64,000 nt of DNA from Lysinibacillus sp. PLM2 (GCA_023168345.1 AP025689.1:3364001-3428000); one strand, 5' to 3'; shown: positions 7,757 to 16,048, counted from the stretch's first letter. A program made the numbers and translations. Notes: a model not told the origin generated them from the sequence alone.

Positions 7757-9187
7757 ATGTCGCAATCAAGTAATATAAAGATATTATTAACAGTACTAAT
7801 TTTAGGTTGCTTTTTATCAACACTCAATCAAACATTATTAAATGTTGCATTAAGTAATTTTATGGATATATTCTCTGTATCTGCCACTACAGTACAGTGG
7901 CTTTCTACGGGTTTTATGTTAGTGAATGGAGTACTTGTTCCTATTACCGCATTTTTAATGAAACGCTTCTCCACACGTCAACTTTTTATTAGTTCGATGT
8001 TATTTTTATTAATTGGCTCTATTTTATGTGCAATCGCACCAAGTTTTGCTATTTTACTAACAGGACGTATGATTCAAGCCATTGGTGCAGGGATTATTAT
8101 GCCGCTTCTTATGAGTGTCGTCATGTTTATTTTCCCAGTAGAAAAAAGAGGCAGTATGATGGGGTTAATTGGATTAGCTATTATTTTTGCTCCAGCAATT
8201 GCCCCAACCTTAGCCGGTTTTATAATAGAGTACTATTCTTGGCATTGGTTATTTATTGGACTCATTCCACTTGTTATAATAGTTATTTTTTTGTCAATGA
8301 AATATTTGATTAATGTCTCCGAAACTGCACAAACAAAGTTAGATACAGTCAGTGTTATCTATTCAACAATTGGCTTTGGTCTTATTTTGTATGGCTTTAG
8401 TAATGCAGGTAGTCATGGATGGGATGATCCGATTGTAATTATTACACTTCTAGTTGGGATCTTGATTACAGCCTTGTTCTGTTTACGACAAATAAAGTCT
8501 CCTGATCCACTATTAAACTTATCCGTATTTAAAAATAAAGTATTTACATTAACTTCTATTATTAACGTAATTGTAACGATGATGATGTATGCGGATATGA
8601 TTTTATTACCTATCTATTTACAAGATGGAAGAGGATTTACTGCATTTAACGCTGGTCTTTTATTATTACCAGGTGCTATTGTTAATGCTTTTATGTCTCC
8701 TATTACTGGAAAGATGTATGACCGTTTTGGTGCGAAGCCGTTGTTTGTCGTTGGGTTAATTTTTATCATTCCATCGATGTGGGTTGTAACCGATTTAACA
8801 GAAACAACGACCTTTGTCTTCCTAATGGTGCGTACTATTTTCCTTCGTATCGGGCTTAGCTGTATTACAATGCCATTAAATACCGCTAGTTTAAATGCCT
8901 TACCGAAGCCTCTTGTGACACATGGAACAGCAGTGAATAATACAGTACGTCAAATTGCAGGTGCTATTGGAACAGCTGTTGTGATTACAATATTTACTGC
9001 ACAATCAACAAGACATGCAGATGTTTTAATAGAAGAAACACCAAATGCTACGCTTGAAGCTATTCGTACACTTGATTCAATCTTAGGTTCAAGTGATGCC
9101 TATTATTTCATGACAATCTTGGCGATAGTAGCATTAGTATTAACACTATTCGTGCCATCTAAAAAAAAGTTTAATGAACCTTCATAA
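7757..9187 (+). CDS. MFS drug efflux transporter, DHA2 family (EmrB/QacA-like)
   Basis: The 476 residues and about 14 predicted membrane helices fit DHA2 proton-coupled multidrug exporters. Seen are the early LNQTLLNVALSNF segment, TVQWLSTGFMLVNG, a motif-C-like stretch in helix 5 (GLAIIFAPAIAPTLAGF) and a GKMYDRFGAKP loop (motif A repeat) after helix 8. It probably exports drugs or small toxic compounds. It is divergent from, and probably repressed by, the TetR gene. An ISL3-family IS is inserted 29 bp after the stop codon, separating the gene from the terminator-like hairpin at 10605. Confidence 0.88.
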   Translation: MSQSSNIKILLTVLILGCFLSTLNQTLLNVALSNFMDIFSVSATTVQWLSTGFMLVNGVLVPITAFLMKRFSTRQLFISSMLFLLIGSILCAIAPSFAILLTGRMIQAIGAGIIMPLLMSVVMFIFPVEKRGSMMGLIGLAIIFAPAIAPTLAGFIIEYYSWHWLFIGLIPLVIIVIFLSMKYLINVSETAQTKLDTVSVIYSTIGFGLILYGFSNAGSHGWDDPIVIITLLVGILITALFCLRQIKSPDPLLNLSVFKNKVFTLTSIINVIVTMMMYADMILLPIYLQDGRGFTAFNAGLLLLPGAIVNAFMSPITGKMYDRFGAKPLFVVGLIFIIPSMWVVTDLTETTTFVFLMVRTIFLRIGLSCITMPLNTASLNALPKPLVTHGTAVNNTVRQIAGAIGTAVVITIFTAQSTRHADVLIEETPNATLEAIRTLDSILGSSDAYYFMTILAIVALVLTLFVPSKKKFNEPS

Positions 9188-9216
9188 ATTTTTAGGAGTT
9201 TAACATTTATATAAAA

Positions 9217-10592
9217 GGTTCAATTTCAAATGTTGGGGTGATGTGAACTTCACATCACCTTTTTTCATCCTAAATGAACACCGATTTCTTTATATTGATT
9301 GCTTAATAATATTTTACCTTTATAATGCTCAAATCTCTTAAAGCCGTAGGCATTTCGTTTAATAACTTTCGATTTATTATTTATCCCTTCTAAAAAGCCG
9401 TTAGAGTAACCGTAACTGAAGCTATTCAATATCTCTACTTGCCAATTCTTAAAGGTTTGAATTGCCTTAATAAACGCAGGAATATTTGATTCTTCTACCT
9501 GCTTGTAGAATTCAAATAATTTTTCTTTTATTTCTTTTATGTCATTCGTTTTTTTGGCCCAGTCTAACCATTTACAATAAGCTTCTTTAAGTATGTATGC
9601 TTGTTTTAAAACATCTGACATTCCGAGATAACGATTTAAGTACCAGCGATCCTTTTCCTTTAATTTCTCTTTTCTCTTATACAATACATGCCGCATCCTT
9701 TTACACTGTTTGCGATCATAAGCATGCCATTCTTTCTGAACGATTCTACGAACCTCGTCTAAGGCCCAGTAAATATAACGACTATAGTGAAATCGATCGG
9801 CCACGATTACAGGTCGACTTAATGCCTTTTTAACGGCTTCTTTAAAATGAGGGTTCATATCCATCACTACGACATTAACCGAGCTACCAAATTTTCTTAA
9901 GTAATCTTTAATTGTATTTTTACGACGGTTGGGTAAGATATCAAGCGGTTCATGTGTTTCTGCATTCGCAATAATGAGCTGATAAGTTCCTGCATCTGTA
10001 TCGCCCTTATATTCATCAATAGCGATATGCTTAGGTAATTCAACTCCATTAGCCAATTTATCATTTAAAACAGAATCAAACCTACGAATAATTGTTGTAA
10101 TTGATGTCCCTAAAACTTCAGCAGTCTCCTTAAAAGTTTTTCCTTTAATAGCTTTTATACGTGCTACTTGATTCCATTCTTTCGAATATTGTTGGTATCT
10201 CTCCACAAATGGATTATCTTCAGAAAAACGCTTTCCACAATCACAAACATAACGGCGGCGTTTATAAAAAATCATTGATAGCCGCTCAAACCATTTTAAA
10301 TGCTTTATCTTTTGTATACGATAATCATGAACCTTTGAAGTTAGATTTCCACAAACAGGACATTTATGTTCTTTCCTAGGCATCATTACATATAATGCTA
10401 TTCGATCCTCAACATTCTCAACTTTATGAATCTCTACACCTTCAAATCCTGGAATCTTCATGTTAAAATACATATGCACAGGTCGCCTCTTTTCGCTTGT
10501 TTCTCGTCAATTCAAGTATAAAAGAATCGGCGATTCTGTGCTTTTTCATTTTTGTGAAAATGTTTGAAAACCCCAACAAATATTATAGAACC
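9217..10592 (-). mobile_element. ISL3-family insertion sequence, complete, with 8-bp target duplication
   Basis: This 1376-bp element has imperfect terminal inverted repeats: GGTTCAATTTCAAATGTTGG at the left and GGTTCTATAATATTTGTTGG reading in from the right. The 8-bp direct repeat ATATAAAA flanks it at 9209-9216 and 10593-10600. An 8-bp duplication is the ISL3-family norm. It carries a single transposase gene and looks intact. Confidence 0.93.
9265..10479 (-). CDS. ISL3-family transposase
   Basis: The 404-residue transposase has an N-terminal zinc-binding region, CPVCGNLTSKVHDY near residue 39 and a CDCGKRF pair, then a helix-turn-helix (FKETAEVLGTSITTIIRRF). A DDE domain follows, with Asp in AIDEYKG near 148, Asp in VVVMDMNP and a C-terminal Glu in the SNGFLEGINNKSKVIKR block typical of ISL3/DUF4277-like transposases. 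A GTG start follows GAGGCGACCT. No frameshift or stop is seen, so it may be active. Confidence 0.92.
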   Translation of the reverse strand: MHMYFNMKIPGFEGVEIHKVENVEDRIALYVMMPRKEHKCPVCGNLTSKVHDYRIQKIKHLKWFERLSMIFYKRRRYVCDCGKRFSEDNPFVERYQQYSKEWNQVARIKAIKGKTFKETAEVLGTSITTIIRRFDSVLNDKLANGVELPKHIAIDEYKGDTDAGTYQLIIANAETHEPLDILPNRRKNTIKDYLRKFGSSVNVVVMDMNPHFKEAVKKALSRPVIVADRFHYSRYIYWALDEVRRIVQKEWHAYDRKQCKRMRHVLYKRKEKLKEKDRWYLNRYLGMSDVLKQAYILKEAYCKWLDWAKKTNDIKEIKEKLFEFYKQVEESNIPAFIKAIQTFKNWQVEILNSFSYGYSNGFLEGINNKSKVIKRNAYGFKRFEHYKGKILLSNQYKEIGVHLG

Positions 10593-10604
10593 ATATAAAA
10601 AATT

Positions 10605-10642
10605 AAAAGAACGAATTCCCTATTAGAAATTCGTTCTTTTTC
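10605..10642. terminator. Bidirectional intrinsic terminator
   Basis: AAAAGAACGAATT pairs with AAATTCGTTCTTTT, with A and T runs on either side. It ends the queuosine operon on the minus strand and would also have ended the MFS gene before the ISL3 element landed between them. Confidence 0.8.
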
Positions 10643-10674
10643 ATTTAATATTCAACTAGGTCTTACTAAGGTGT

Positions 10675-11214
10675 TTACGCTGAAAGCATACCCTTCTCTT
10701 TCATGCCATGAATCTGATTTAAAATTAAAGCACCAATCATTTGTATAATTGTTTTTACGATTACTTGCCCTACAATAGCAGCTGGTACAGCTTCCCACGG
10801 TAAAAAACCTGCTCCAAGCGGACTTAATCCTACAATAACAAATACGACCGAATCAAATAGTCCTCCAACGATTCCACTATAAAATACACGCCAAGCCATT
10901 GGTAGTTTTAGACGTGTATAAATTTCAGTATCAGCAGTTTCAGCGATTAAAAATGAAAGGGCAGATGCTGCTACAATCATCAATGTATCGCCAAGTGAAA
11001 ATGATACACCTGCTGATAAAAATAATGCTATGAATATAAATAAATACGTTTTTGCACGACCATATTTATTTTGTACAAGATCTCGGAAAATGAACGTTGC
11101 TCCCACAAAAAGTGTCCCCATTGGAACAATAAATACACCTAACTCTAAAGGTGCGAACCTTGCTGTTACTACATTTGCAATAACAATAGATAATAAATAA
11201 AATACGATTCTCAT
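10675..11214 (-). CDS. VUT-family queuosine-precursor transporter (YhhQ-like)
   Basis: This 179-residue membrane protein has about six hydrophobic helices and the VUT/ECF-like family pattern (PF02592): an N-terminal ANVVTARFAPLELG, a conserved FRDLVQNKYGR motif near residue 44, an AETADTEIYTRLK segment near 90 and a GGLFDSVVFVIVG helix. E. coli YhhQ imports preQ0/preQ1. It lies 81 bp downstream of queC on the same strand, so it is probably the third gene of a queuosine unit and would salvage precursors. I see no third riboswitch in the gap. Confidence 0.85.
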   Translation of the reverse strand: MRIVFYLLSIVIANVVTARFAPLELGVFIVPMGTLFVGATFIFRDLVQNKYGRAKTYLFIFIALFLSAGVSFSLGDTLMIVAASALSFLIAETADTEIYTRLKLPMAWRVFYSGIVGGLFDSVVFVIVGLSPLGAGFLPWEAVPAAIVGQVIVKTIIQMIGALILNQIHGMKEKGMLSA

Positions 11215-11295
11215 GATCTTTCTCCTTTATTAATTATTCACGAACAAGACATTTAGCTATAACACCACAATGACCCTTCATGAATTCCAAATTCC

Positions 11296-11955
11296 TTAAA
11301 ACACTTGCTTAGAGCTCAAGTATTCATCTAGTCCATTTTTTCTCAGCTTACAAGCTGGGCATTCTCCACATCCATCAGCAATAATTCCGTTATAGCAAGT
11401 GAGTGTTTTTTCTTTGACATACTCTAATGCTCCTAACTCGTCAGCAAGCTCCCATGTTTGCGCTTTGTTTAGCCACATTAATGGTGTTTCAATGACAAAG
11501 GAATCGTCCATTGATAGATTTAATGTTACGTTTAAGGATTTTATAAAAATATCGCGACAATCGGGATATCCGCTAAAATCTGTCTCACAAACCCCTGTGA
11601 CTATGTGTTTTGCTCCTACTTGTCTCGCTATAACGCCTGCAAATGAAAGGAAAAGTAGATTTCTACCAGGTACAAATGTCGAAGGTAACTCTCCATTTTT
11701 TCCGTCTTCAACTTCGATGTCATTTCTTGTTAATGCATTGGGTGCAAGCTTATTTAAAAGCGACATGTCTAAAATATGATGCTTCACACCTAGATCCATA
11801 GCAATCTGTGTGGCACTTTCAATTTCAAGTCGATGCCTTTGCCCATAATTAAATGTTACAGCTTCTACTTGTGAGAATCGTTTTTTTGCCCAAAATAAAC
11901 AAATCGTACTATCTTGACCGCCGCTAAACACAACGATTGCTTTTCCTTGCTTCAT
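11296..11955 (-). CDS. queC: 7-cyano-7-deazaguanine synthase QueC
   Basis: The 219 residues match QueC, which converts carboxy-deazaguanine to preQ0 with ATP and ammonia in queuosine synthesis. It has the PP-loop SGGQDST (residues 11-17), FNYGQRH near 40 and the C-terminal zinc cluster [19 protein letters not shown] with four cysteines. AAGGAGCG precedes the ATG. The gene has its own preQ1-I riboswitch and terminator immediately upstream. queD and queE are not present in this window. Confidence 0.96.
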   Translation of the reverse strand: MKQGKAIVVFSGGQDSTICLFWAKKRFSQVEAVTFNYGQRHRLEIESATQIAMDLGVKHHILDMSLLNKLAPNALTRNDIEVEDGKNGELPSTFVPGRNLLFLSFAGVIARQVGAKHIVTGVCETDFSGYPDCRDIFIKSLNVTLNLSMDDSFVIETPLMWLNKAQTWELADELGALEYVKEKTLTCYNGIIADGCGECPACKLRKNGLDEYLSSKQVF

Positions 11956-11975
11956 CTATAAAACGCTCCTTAACG

Positions 11976-12007
11976 AAAAAAACAGCAATCTAAGAGAAAT
12001 GCTGTTT
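11976..12007 (-). terminator. Riboswitch expression-platform terminator before queC
   Basis: On the minus strand AAACAGCA pairs with TGCTGTTT and is followed by a run of T residues, ending 20 bases before the queC start. It begins just after the 3' end of the preQ1 aptamer, as expected for transcription attenuation. Confidence 0.85.
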
Positions 12008-12010
12008 CTT

Positions 12011-12048
12011 CTTAGTTTTTTTAAGAGGGTAGCTAATACCTCTTCCTC
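12011..12048 (-). ncRNA. preQ1-I riboswitch (queC leader)
   Basis: On the minus strand the sequence reads AGAGG, a TAGCTA loop, CCCTCTT, then AAAAAAACTAAG. This is the compact preQ1 class I pseudoknot: a five-base-pair P1 and an A-rich tail. A terminator follows directly, so bound preQ1 should shut off queC. It is separate from a second aptamer upstream of queF. Confidence 0.9.
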
Positions 12049-12071
12049 CAAATTTGAAGGACTCTATTTCA

Positions 12072-12572
12072 TTATCGATTATCTACTTTTTCTGGATTAA
12101 GGTCATGATTCATTAAACGGTAATTTGCCATTTCTTCATATTTCGTTCCTGGCTTTCCATAATTACACCAAGGATCAATTGAAATCCCCCCACGTGGAGT
12201 GAATTTTCCCCAGACTTCAATATATCGTGGATCAAGTAACTTAATTAAATCGTTCATGATGATGTTCACACAGTCTTCATGGAAATCACCATGATTTCTG
12301 AAACTAAATAAATATAGCTTTAGAGATTTACTTTCTACAATCTTTTTATCCGGAATGTATGAAATATACATTGTCGCAAAGTCAGGTTGACCTGTAATTG
12401 GACAAAGACTCGTAAACTCAGGGCAGTTAAACTTTACAAAATAATCACGGTTCGAGTGAAGGCTATCTACAGACTCCAAAACTTCAGGGGCATAATCAGA
12501 TGGATACTTTGTATTTTGGTTCCCTAATAGTGTTAGATCTTCCAAACCTTCTGTATTTTTTCGGCCAGACAT
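12072..12572 (-). CDS. queF: NADPH-dependent 7-cyano-7-deazaguanine reductase QueF
   Basis: This 166-residue unimodular QueF reduces preQ0 to preQ1. The catalytic Cys lies in the [14 protein letters not shown] segment near residue 52, and the family [20 protein letters not shown] motif (E-S-K-S-L-K) follows near 87. The start is the ATG at 12572, eight bases after AAGGAGG; an in-frame ATG at 12611 has no ribosome site and would start inside the leader hairpin. It is the first gene of the queuosine set, under a preQ1 riboswitch and a second RBS-covering hairpin. Confidence 0.96.
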   Translation of the reverse strand: MSGRKNTEGLEDLTLLGNQNTKYPSDYAPEVLESVDSLHSNRDYFVKFNCPEFTSLCPITGQPDFATMYISYIPDKKIVESKSLKLYLFSFRNHGDFHEDCVNIIMNDLIKLLDPRYIEVWGKFTPRGGISIDPWCNYGKPGTKYEEMANYRLMNHDLNPEKVDNR

Positions 12573-12622
12573 AAAAAAACCTCCTTGAAAATGCTTCCCA
12601 ACACTTTTCAAGAGAGGTTTTA
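12573..12622 (-). promoter_or_regulatory. Hairpin covering the queF ribosome-binding site
   Basis: On the minus strand AAACCTC-T-CTTGAAAA pairs with TTTTCAAG-GAGGTTT. The 3' arm contains the AAGGAGG of queF and runs straight into seven T residues before the ATG. It could act as a terminator, an RBS sequester, or both. It is separate from the canonical riboswitch terminator at 12652-12683. Confidence 0.65.
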
Positions 12623-12651
12623 ACTAGATCGCTATAAAAAATATGAAGCAA

Positions 12652-12683
12652 TCAAAAAAGCCATGTCCTTTTATGGACATGGC
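12652..12683 (-). terminator. Riboswitch expression-platform terminator before queF
   Basis: A perfect nine-base-pair stem, GCCATGTCC with GGACATGGC and a six-base loop, is followed by TTTTTT on the minus strand. It lies 18 bases after the preQ1 aptamer and is a textbook attenuator. Confidence 0.9.
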
Positions 12684-12699
12684 GCAATGTCATGTTTCC

Positions 12700-12740
12700 A
12701 TAGTTTTTTATAGAGGGTATCAGCTATGAACCTCTCCCGT
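12700..12740 (-). ncRNA. preQ1-I riboswitch (queF leader)
   Basis: On the minus strand: GGGAGAGGTTC, ATAGCTGATA, then CCCTCTATAAAAAACTA. This matches the preQ1-I consensus almost exactly (AGAGGTTC loop, CCCTCT, AUAAAAAACUA tail). It is followed by a strong terminator, so it should repress queF, and perhaps the genes below it, when preQ1 is abundant. Confidence 0.95.
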
Positions 12741-12764
12741 AAAGATCGGGTATTATATTTATCC

Positions 12765-12793
12765 ATTATGATATAGAAAATGAGGGGCGTCAA
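12765..12793 (-). promoter_or_regulatory. Sigma-A promoter of the queF unit
   Basis: On the minus strand TTGACG (12793-12788) and CATAAT (12770-12765) are separated by 17 bases. This would start the transcript about 20 bases before the preQ1 aptamer. Confidence 0.7.
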
Positions 12794-12860
12794 TAAAAAA
12801 ATTACAATATTATAATGTTAAATTAATTCCTCTTTCCACATCACTATTCACTTACTTAAG

Positions 12861-14303
12861 CTATAGAATTTCAGAAACAGTTACACACTTATAACCATTT
12901 TCCTCTAAATAGTTAAGAACAAGTTCCACCGCTTTAATAGTTGACTCATGTATATCGTGCATGAGAATAATTGAACCATCTTTTACATTCTCTTTTACAA
13001 TTTCTAGTACTGCTTCAGGATCATGAGACTGCCAATCCAATGTATCTATTGTCCATAAAACAGATGTTATATCTATACTATTTTCAACTTCTTTATTCGT
13101 CGAACCATAGGGAGGTCGTAAAATGGTTGCACTATAACTTGTTGCCTCTAAAATTATTTCATTTGTGTGTTGTACTTCCTGTATGATTTTTTCTGGACTA
13201 AGCGTCGTCAAATCTTTGTGATCCCATGTATGGTTTCCAATTTCATGACCATCTTCCGCCACTTTCTTTGCAATGTTTGGATAAAAATCTACCCTACTGC
13301 CGAGCATAAAAAAGGTTGCTTTTGCGTCATGCTGAGCTAACAAATCCAAAATAGTAAGAGTATTTTTTGGATGAGGTCCATCATCAAAAGTGAGTGCAAC
13401 TCTTTTCTCTGTAGAGGATGGGTCTGTTGACATATCTTCCTCTGTCGATTCTTCTTGATTTGTCTTATCTTCCGTTATACTCTCATCAGATTCGTCTGGT
13501 TCATTGTTATTAGTCGTATCCTCTATTTTTAATCTGTCTAACCATTCGGCAGATACTATTTCACTTACCTGCTTAAAGGGTAAAGTAATTACTGGCATTC
13601 CAGCAGCACCAGCAGTAACTTCATATTTGTCAAATTCAAACACAATTGCTTGATTCGTTAAATACATATTCGAAAACTTATTATCCTTATTCTCAATCCA
13701 GTCTCTTAAATCTTCCTCAACTAAAAAGGAGCTGTATTCCTCAGACTGCTTAAATGCATTAAGTAAAAGATTGTATAGTTTTTCTCTATTTTCTTTTGTG
13801 TCATTAATTATCTCAGTTTGTTTTATAAATTGTTCGTTTTTTAAGTCTACAAGAAAAACAGTGTTGCTTTGGCGAGAATTGGCACCGCCTACATAGCTTT
13901 CTTCGGTAAATACAATAGAGTAAAGTTGATCGATAACAGGGTAAATATAAAATGTCAGATACAATTGAGCAGGTCGCTCTCTTAAGGCTTCTTTATTATA
14001 TTTACTTAGTTCATCATGGAAACCTTGTTCCATCCTTGAAACATATTTTTTAATATCCTCATTTAATAATTCTTTTTCAAACTTAGGGTAATGTATTGCC
14101 TTATGATATGTATCTTCTTCATATGTATTTGTAATTATATCTACACCATTGTATTTGGATTGTTCAATTTTCTCATTTTCCCCTTTTTTGTCTATCGATT
14201 CCTTCTTATTTTCACCTTGGTTATAAAAATATGCCATCACTGCAATTAAAATAATTCCAATGATTATCAAAATTGTATACGATAGTCTAGTTGGCTTCAT
14301 CAT
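12861..14303 (-). CDS. pdaC: Membrane-anchored peptidoglycan deacetylase PdaC-like
   Basis: The 480-residue order matches B. subtilis PdaC (YjeA). An N-terminal membrane anchor (about residues 8-28) is followed by a DUF4163/DUF3298 region (about 60-255), a Glu/Asp/Ser/Thr linker (265-298) and a NodB polysaccharide deacetylase domain to the C terminus. NodB motifs are ALTFDDGPHPKNT near 304 (catalytic base and metal Asp), HEIGNHTWDH near 355 (metal histidines), RPPYGS near 397, TIDTLDW and LMHDIH. PdaC deacetylates cell-wall N-acetyl sugars and modifies lysozyme sensitivity. No hairpin is obvious between its stop and the queF promoter. Confidence 0.9.
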   Translation of the reverse strand: MMKPTRLSYTILIIIGIILIAVMAYFYNQGENKKESIDKKGENEKIEQSKYNGVDIITNTYEEDTYHKAIHYPKFEKELLNEDIKKYVSRMEQGFHDELSKYNKEALRERPAQLYLTFYIYPVIDQLYSIVFTEESYVGGANSRQSNTVFLVDLKNEQFIKQTEIINDTKENREKLYNLLLNAFKQSEEYSSFLVEEDLRDWIENKDNKFSNMYLTNQAIVFEFDKYEVTAGAAGMPVITLPFKQVSEIVSAEWLDRLKIEDTTNNNEPDESDESITEDKTNQEESTEEDMSTDPSSTEKRVALTFDDGPHPKNTLTILDLLAQHDAKATFFMLGSRVDFYPNIAKKVAEDGHEIGNHTWDHKDLTTLSPEKIIQEVQHTNEIILEATSYSATILRPPYGSTNKEVENSIDITSVLWTIDTLDWQSHDPEAVLEIVKENVKDGSIILMHDIHESTIKAVELVLNYLEENGYKCVTVSEIL

Positions 14304-14545
14304 TAAAACTCATTAAAACTCCTTCAATATTTCTAGCTTAAATCATTTATGTTAAACCCAATAAATTATAACAATATCTTCTCCCATCTTTTCTAAACAC
14401 TATCCCCCCATCTAATTTATCTTTCATATATTAATACCTTTTTAATGGCCATAAAGTTGTCTCAATTTATCAAGTAGTTATAAAAGAAAAGCAAATTAAA
14501 AGATAAAGAAGAAGAACCAAGACCAATTGTAGAGGTAGTTCACAA

Positions 14546-14577
14546 AAATGAGCGCCTCCAATTTGGAAACGCTCTTT
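14546..14577 (-). terminator. Intrinsic terminator of the NlpC/P60 gene
   Basis: On the minus strand GAGCGTTTCCAA pairs with TTGGAGGCGCTC and is followed by ATTTTT, shortly after the stop codon at 14590. Confidence 0.8.
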
Positions 14578-14589
14578 TAACAATGACAA

Positions 14590-15651
14590 TTATTGGATAA
14601 CTCGTTTTGAAAACAGATAGTTCTTCGCCCAGTAAGGGTTTTGTAATACATTCGTTGTGATCATTACACCTTTTGATGTAGAGGCATGAATCATATTTCC
14701 ATCACCCATATAAATTCCAACATGGGCTACTCTTCCATCTGTATAAGTATCATTCATTGTAAAGAACATTAAATCTCCGGCTTTTAGGTTGGAGGTCGGA
14801 ACATTTATACCTTTACTTGCTTGATCTCTGGATACTCTAGGTAGTTGTACTCCAAAATTCCCAAAGACATATTGGGTGAAGGATGAACAGTCGAATAAGT
14901 TTGGTGCTTCCGCTAATGTTGCACCGAATTTATATTTTGCCCCAATATATTTCTTCGCATCTTCAAGAATATTCTTGATTTGTTGAGCAACAGTATCATT
15001 ACTATTATTTTTGACAGGTTCCTTCTCTTTTATCGGCTCAATTTCCCCTTTTGACGAAGAGGCATCAGGGCTTGGTAACTTTAATACTTGCCCATCCAAA
15101 ATCAGGTTTGAAGTTAGATTGTTTATTCTTTTAAGTTCGTCAACACTAATATGGTGAATACGGGCTATATTGTACAATGTGTCCCCTAAATGTACTACAT
15201 ATTTTGTTGCAGGATTTTGGATTTGAATAGAACCGTTTTCCTTTTTGAATGTGACATATGAGTTAAATAAAGCGCCTGCTGCATGTAAAGAAACATAAGC
15301 AGTTTCATTAATCCACCTTGGCGGCTCAATGTTTACATATTCATTACCCTTTTTCGCCCTTGTCCCACCTAATGCAATTCGTATTATAGTAGAGCCATCC
15401 GTTATTTCGTAGGCTCTGTTTTTTTCCTCAAACTTGATACTATTATAATTTAACATTTTAGCAAGATCGACAAACGGTAAATAGTACACTCCATTTTCTT
15501 TAATCGGATTAATACCATCAACTACTTTTCCATTAATGTAAACACCCGCATTTGGAAGGTAATCTACCTGGGCATTCGCACTAATTGTACTTCCCATAGA
15601 ACTCCCGAAGACTAGTGCTAAAACCATTACGATTCGTAATAAATTTCTCAT
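14590..15651 (-). CDS. Secreted cell-wall endopeptidase: CuAO_N1-like, LysM and NlpC/P60 domains
   Basis: This 353-residue exported protein has a signal peptide (residues 1-28, cleavage near SANAQ). A copper-amine-oxidase-N-like domain (about 35-150) carries the VNGKVVDGINPIKENGVYYLP pattern. One LysM follows (about 152-195, YVVHLGDTLYNIARIH), then a Lys/Glu linker and an NlpC/P60 domain (about 225-353) with catalytic Cys in LFDCSSF near 255, His in VAHVGIYMGDG near 313 and a following HAS. Such enzymes cut D-Glu to meso-Dap or Lys links in peptidoglycan stems. GGGAGAG precedes the ATG. Confidence 0.88.
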   Translation of the reverse strand: MRNLLRIVMVLALVFGSSMGSTISANAQVDYLPNAGVYINGKVVDGINPIKENGVYYLPFVDLAKMLNYNSIKFEEKNRAYEITDGSTIIRIALGGTRAKKGNEYVNIEPPRWINETAYVSLHAAGALFNSYVTFKKENGSIQIQNPATKYVVHLGDTLYNIARIHHISVDELKRINNLTSNLILDGQVLKLPSPDASSSKGEIEPIKEKEPVKNNSNDTVAQQIKNILEDAKKYIGAKYKFGATLAEAPNLFDCSSFTQYVFGNFGVQLPRVSRDQASKGINVPTSNLKAGDLMFFTMNDTYTDGRVAHVGIYMGDGNMIHASTSKGVMITTNVLQNPYWAKNYLFSKRVIQ

Positions 15652-15744
15652 TGCTACTCTCCCTATTCATTAGTTTTCGTTTACTTATAGTGGCTTTTTG
15701 CTATGTTTTTATTCTTCCTTATTTTTTAGTTCAATTGAAATTAG

Positions 15745-15849
15745 GTGTTATTCGATTTAAAAGCTATTAAAGAGATAGGCATTTGGCCGTCTCAAAACTC
15801 AGTACAAGTTATTCGTGATATGCATGTTTATAAGCCTGCTGAGCAGTAA
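15745..15849 (+). pseudogene. Possible C-terminal relict of a lost gene
   Basis: A 34-codon frame, GTG at 15745 to TAA at 15847, reads as a plausible protein tail containing IGIWPSQNSVQVIRDMHVYK. No ribosome site precedes it and an in-frame stop lies immediately upstream. A hairpin with T-rich tail follows three bases after its stop, as expected for the 3' end of a decayed gene. I do not recognise the family. Confidence 0.3.
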
Positions 15850-15851
15850 TA

Positions 15852-15892
15852 AAAAGAACAAATTTTCCATCCCATAATTTGTTCTTCGTTTT
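15852..15892 (+). terminator. Intrinsic terminator after the relict frame
   Basis: AAAGAACAAATT pairs with AATTTGTTCTT, followed by CGTTTT. It sits directly after the relict stop codon. Confidence 0.6.
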
Positions 15893-15957
15893 GGCTTTAT
15901 TTAATTAGGTGCTTTGTCGGATTTGAATTGTTATTTAACCATTCTGCCTTCCTCAAA

Positions 15958-15972
15958 ACGTAATGATTACGA
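15958..15972. promoter_or_regulatory. Zur box 1 of zinT
   Basis: ACGTAATGATTACGA matches the Bacillus 7-1-7 Zur operator TCGTAATnATTACGA at all but the first base. It lies just upstream of the -35 element of the zinT promoter. Confidence 0.85.
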
Positions 15973-15978
15973 TTTAAG

Positions 15979-16007
15979 TTGACATATTAAAATTAGGTGT
16001 GTATAAT
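15979..16007 (+). promoter_or_regulatory. Consensus sigma-A promoter of zinT
   Basis: TTGACA (15979-15984), a 17-base spacer and TATAAT (16002-16007): a perfect vegetative promoter. It lies between two Zur boxes, so it should be strong when zinc is scarce and silent when zinc is ample. Confidence 0.92.
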
Positions 16008-16013
16008 CATAAA

Positions 16014-16028
16014 TCGTAATGATTACTA
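16014..16028. promoter_or_regulatory. Zur box 2 of zinT
   Basis: TCGTAATGATTACTA matches the Zur consensus with one mismatch (last base pair of the right half-site region). It covers the transcription start region, 7 bases after the -10 element. Confidence 0.85.
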
Positions 16029-16048
16029 TTTAAAAAAGGAGGATTATC

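Larger units (their letters stand above)
15652..16048. other. Intergenic region with relict reading frame and zinc-control promoter
   Basis: Of these roughly 400 bp, the right third is the Zur-boxed zinT promoter. The middle holds a 34-codon plus-strand frame with its own terminator (see separate entries). The left 90 bp are AT-rich with no recognised signal. Confidence 0.6.
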
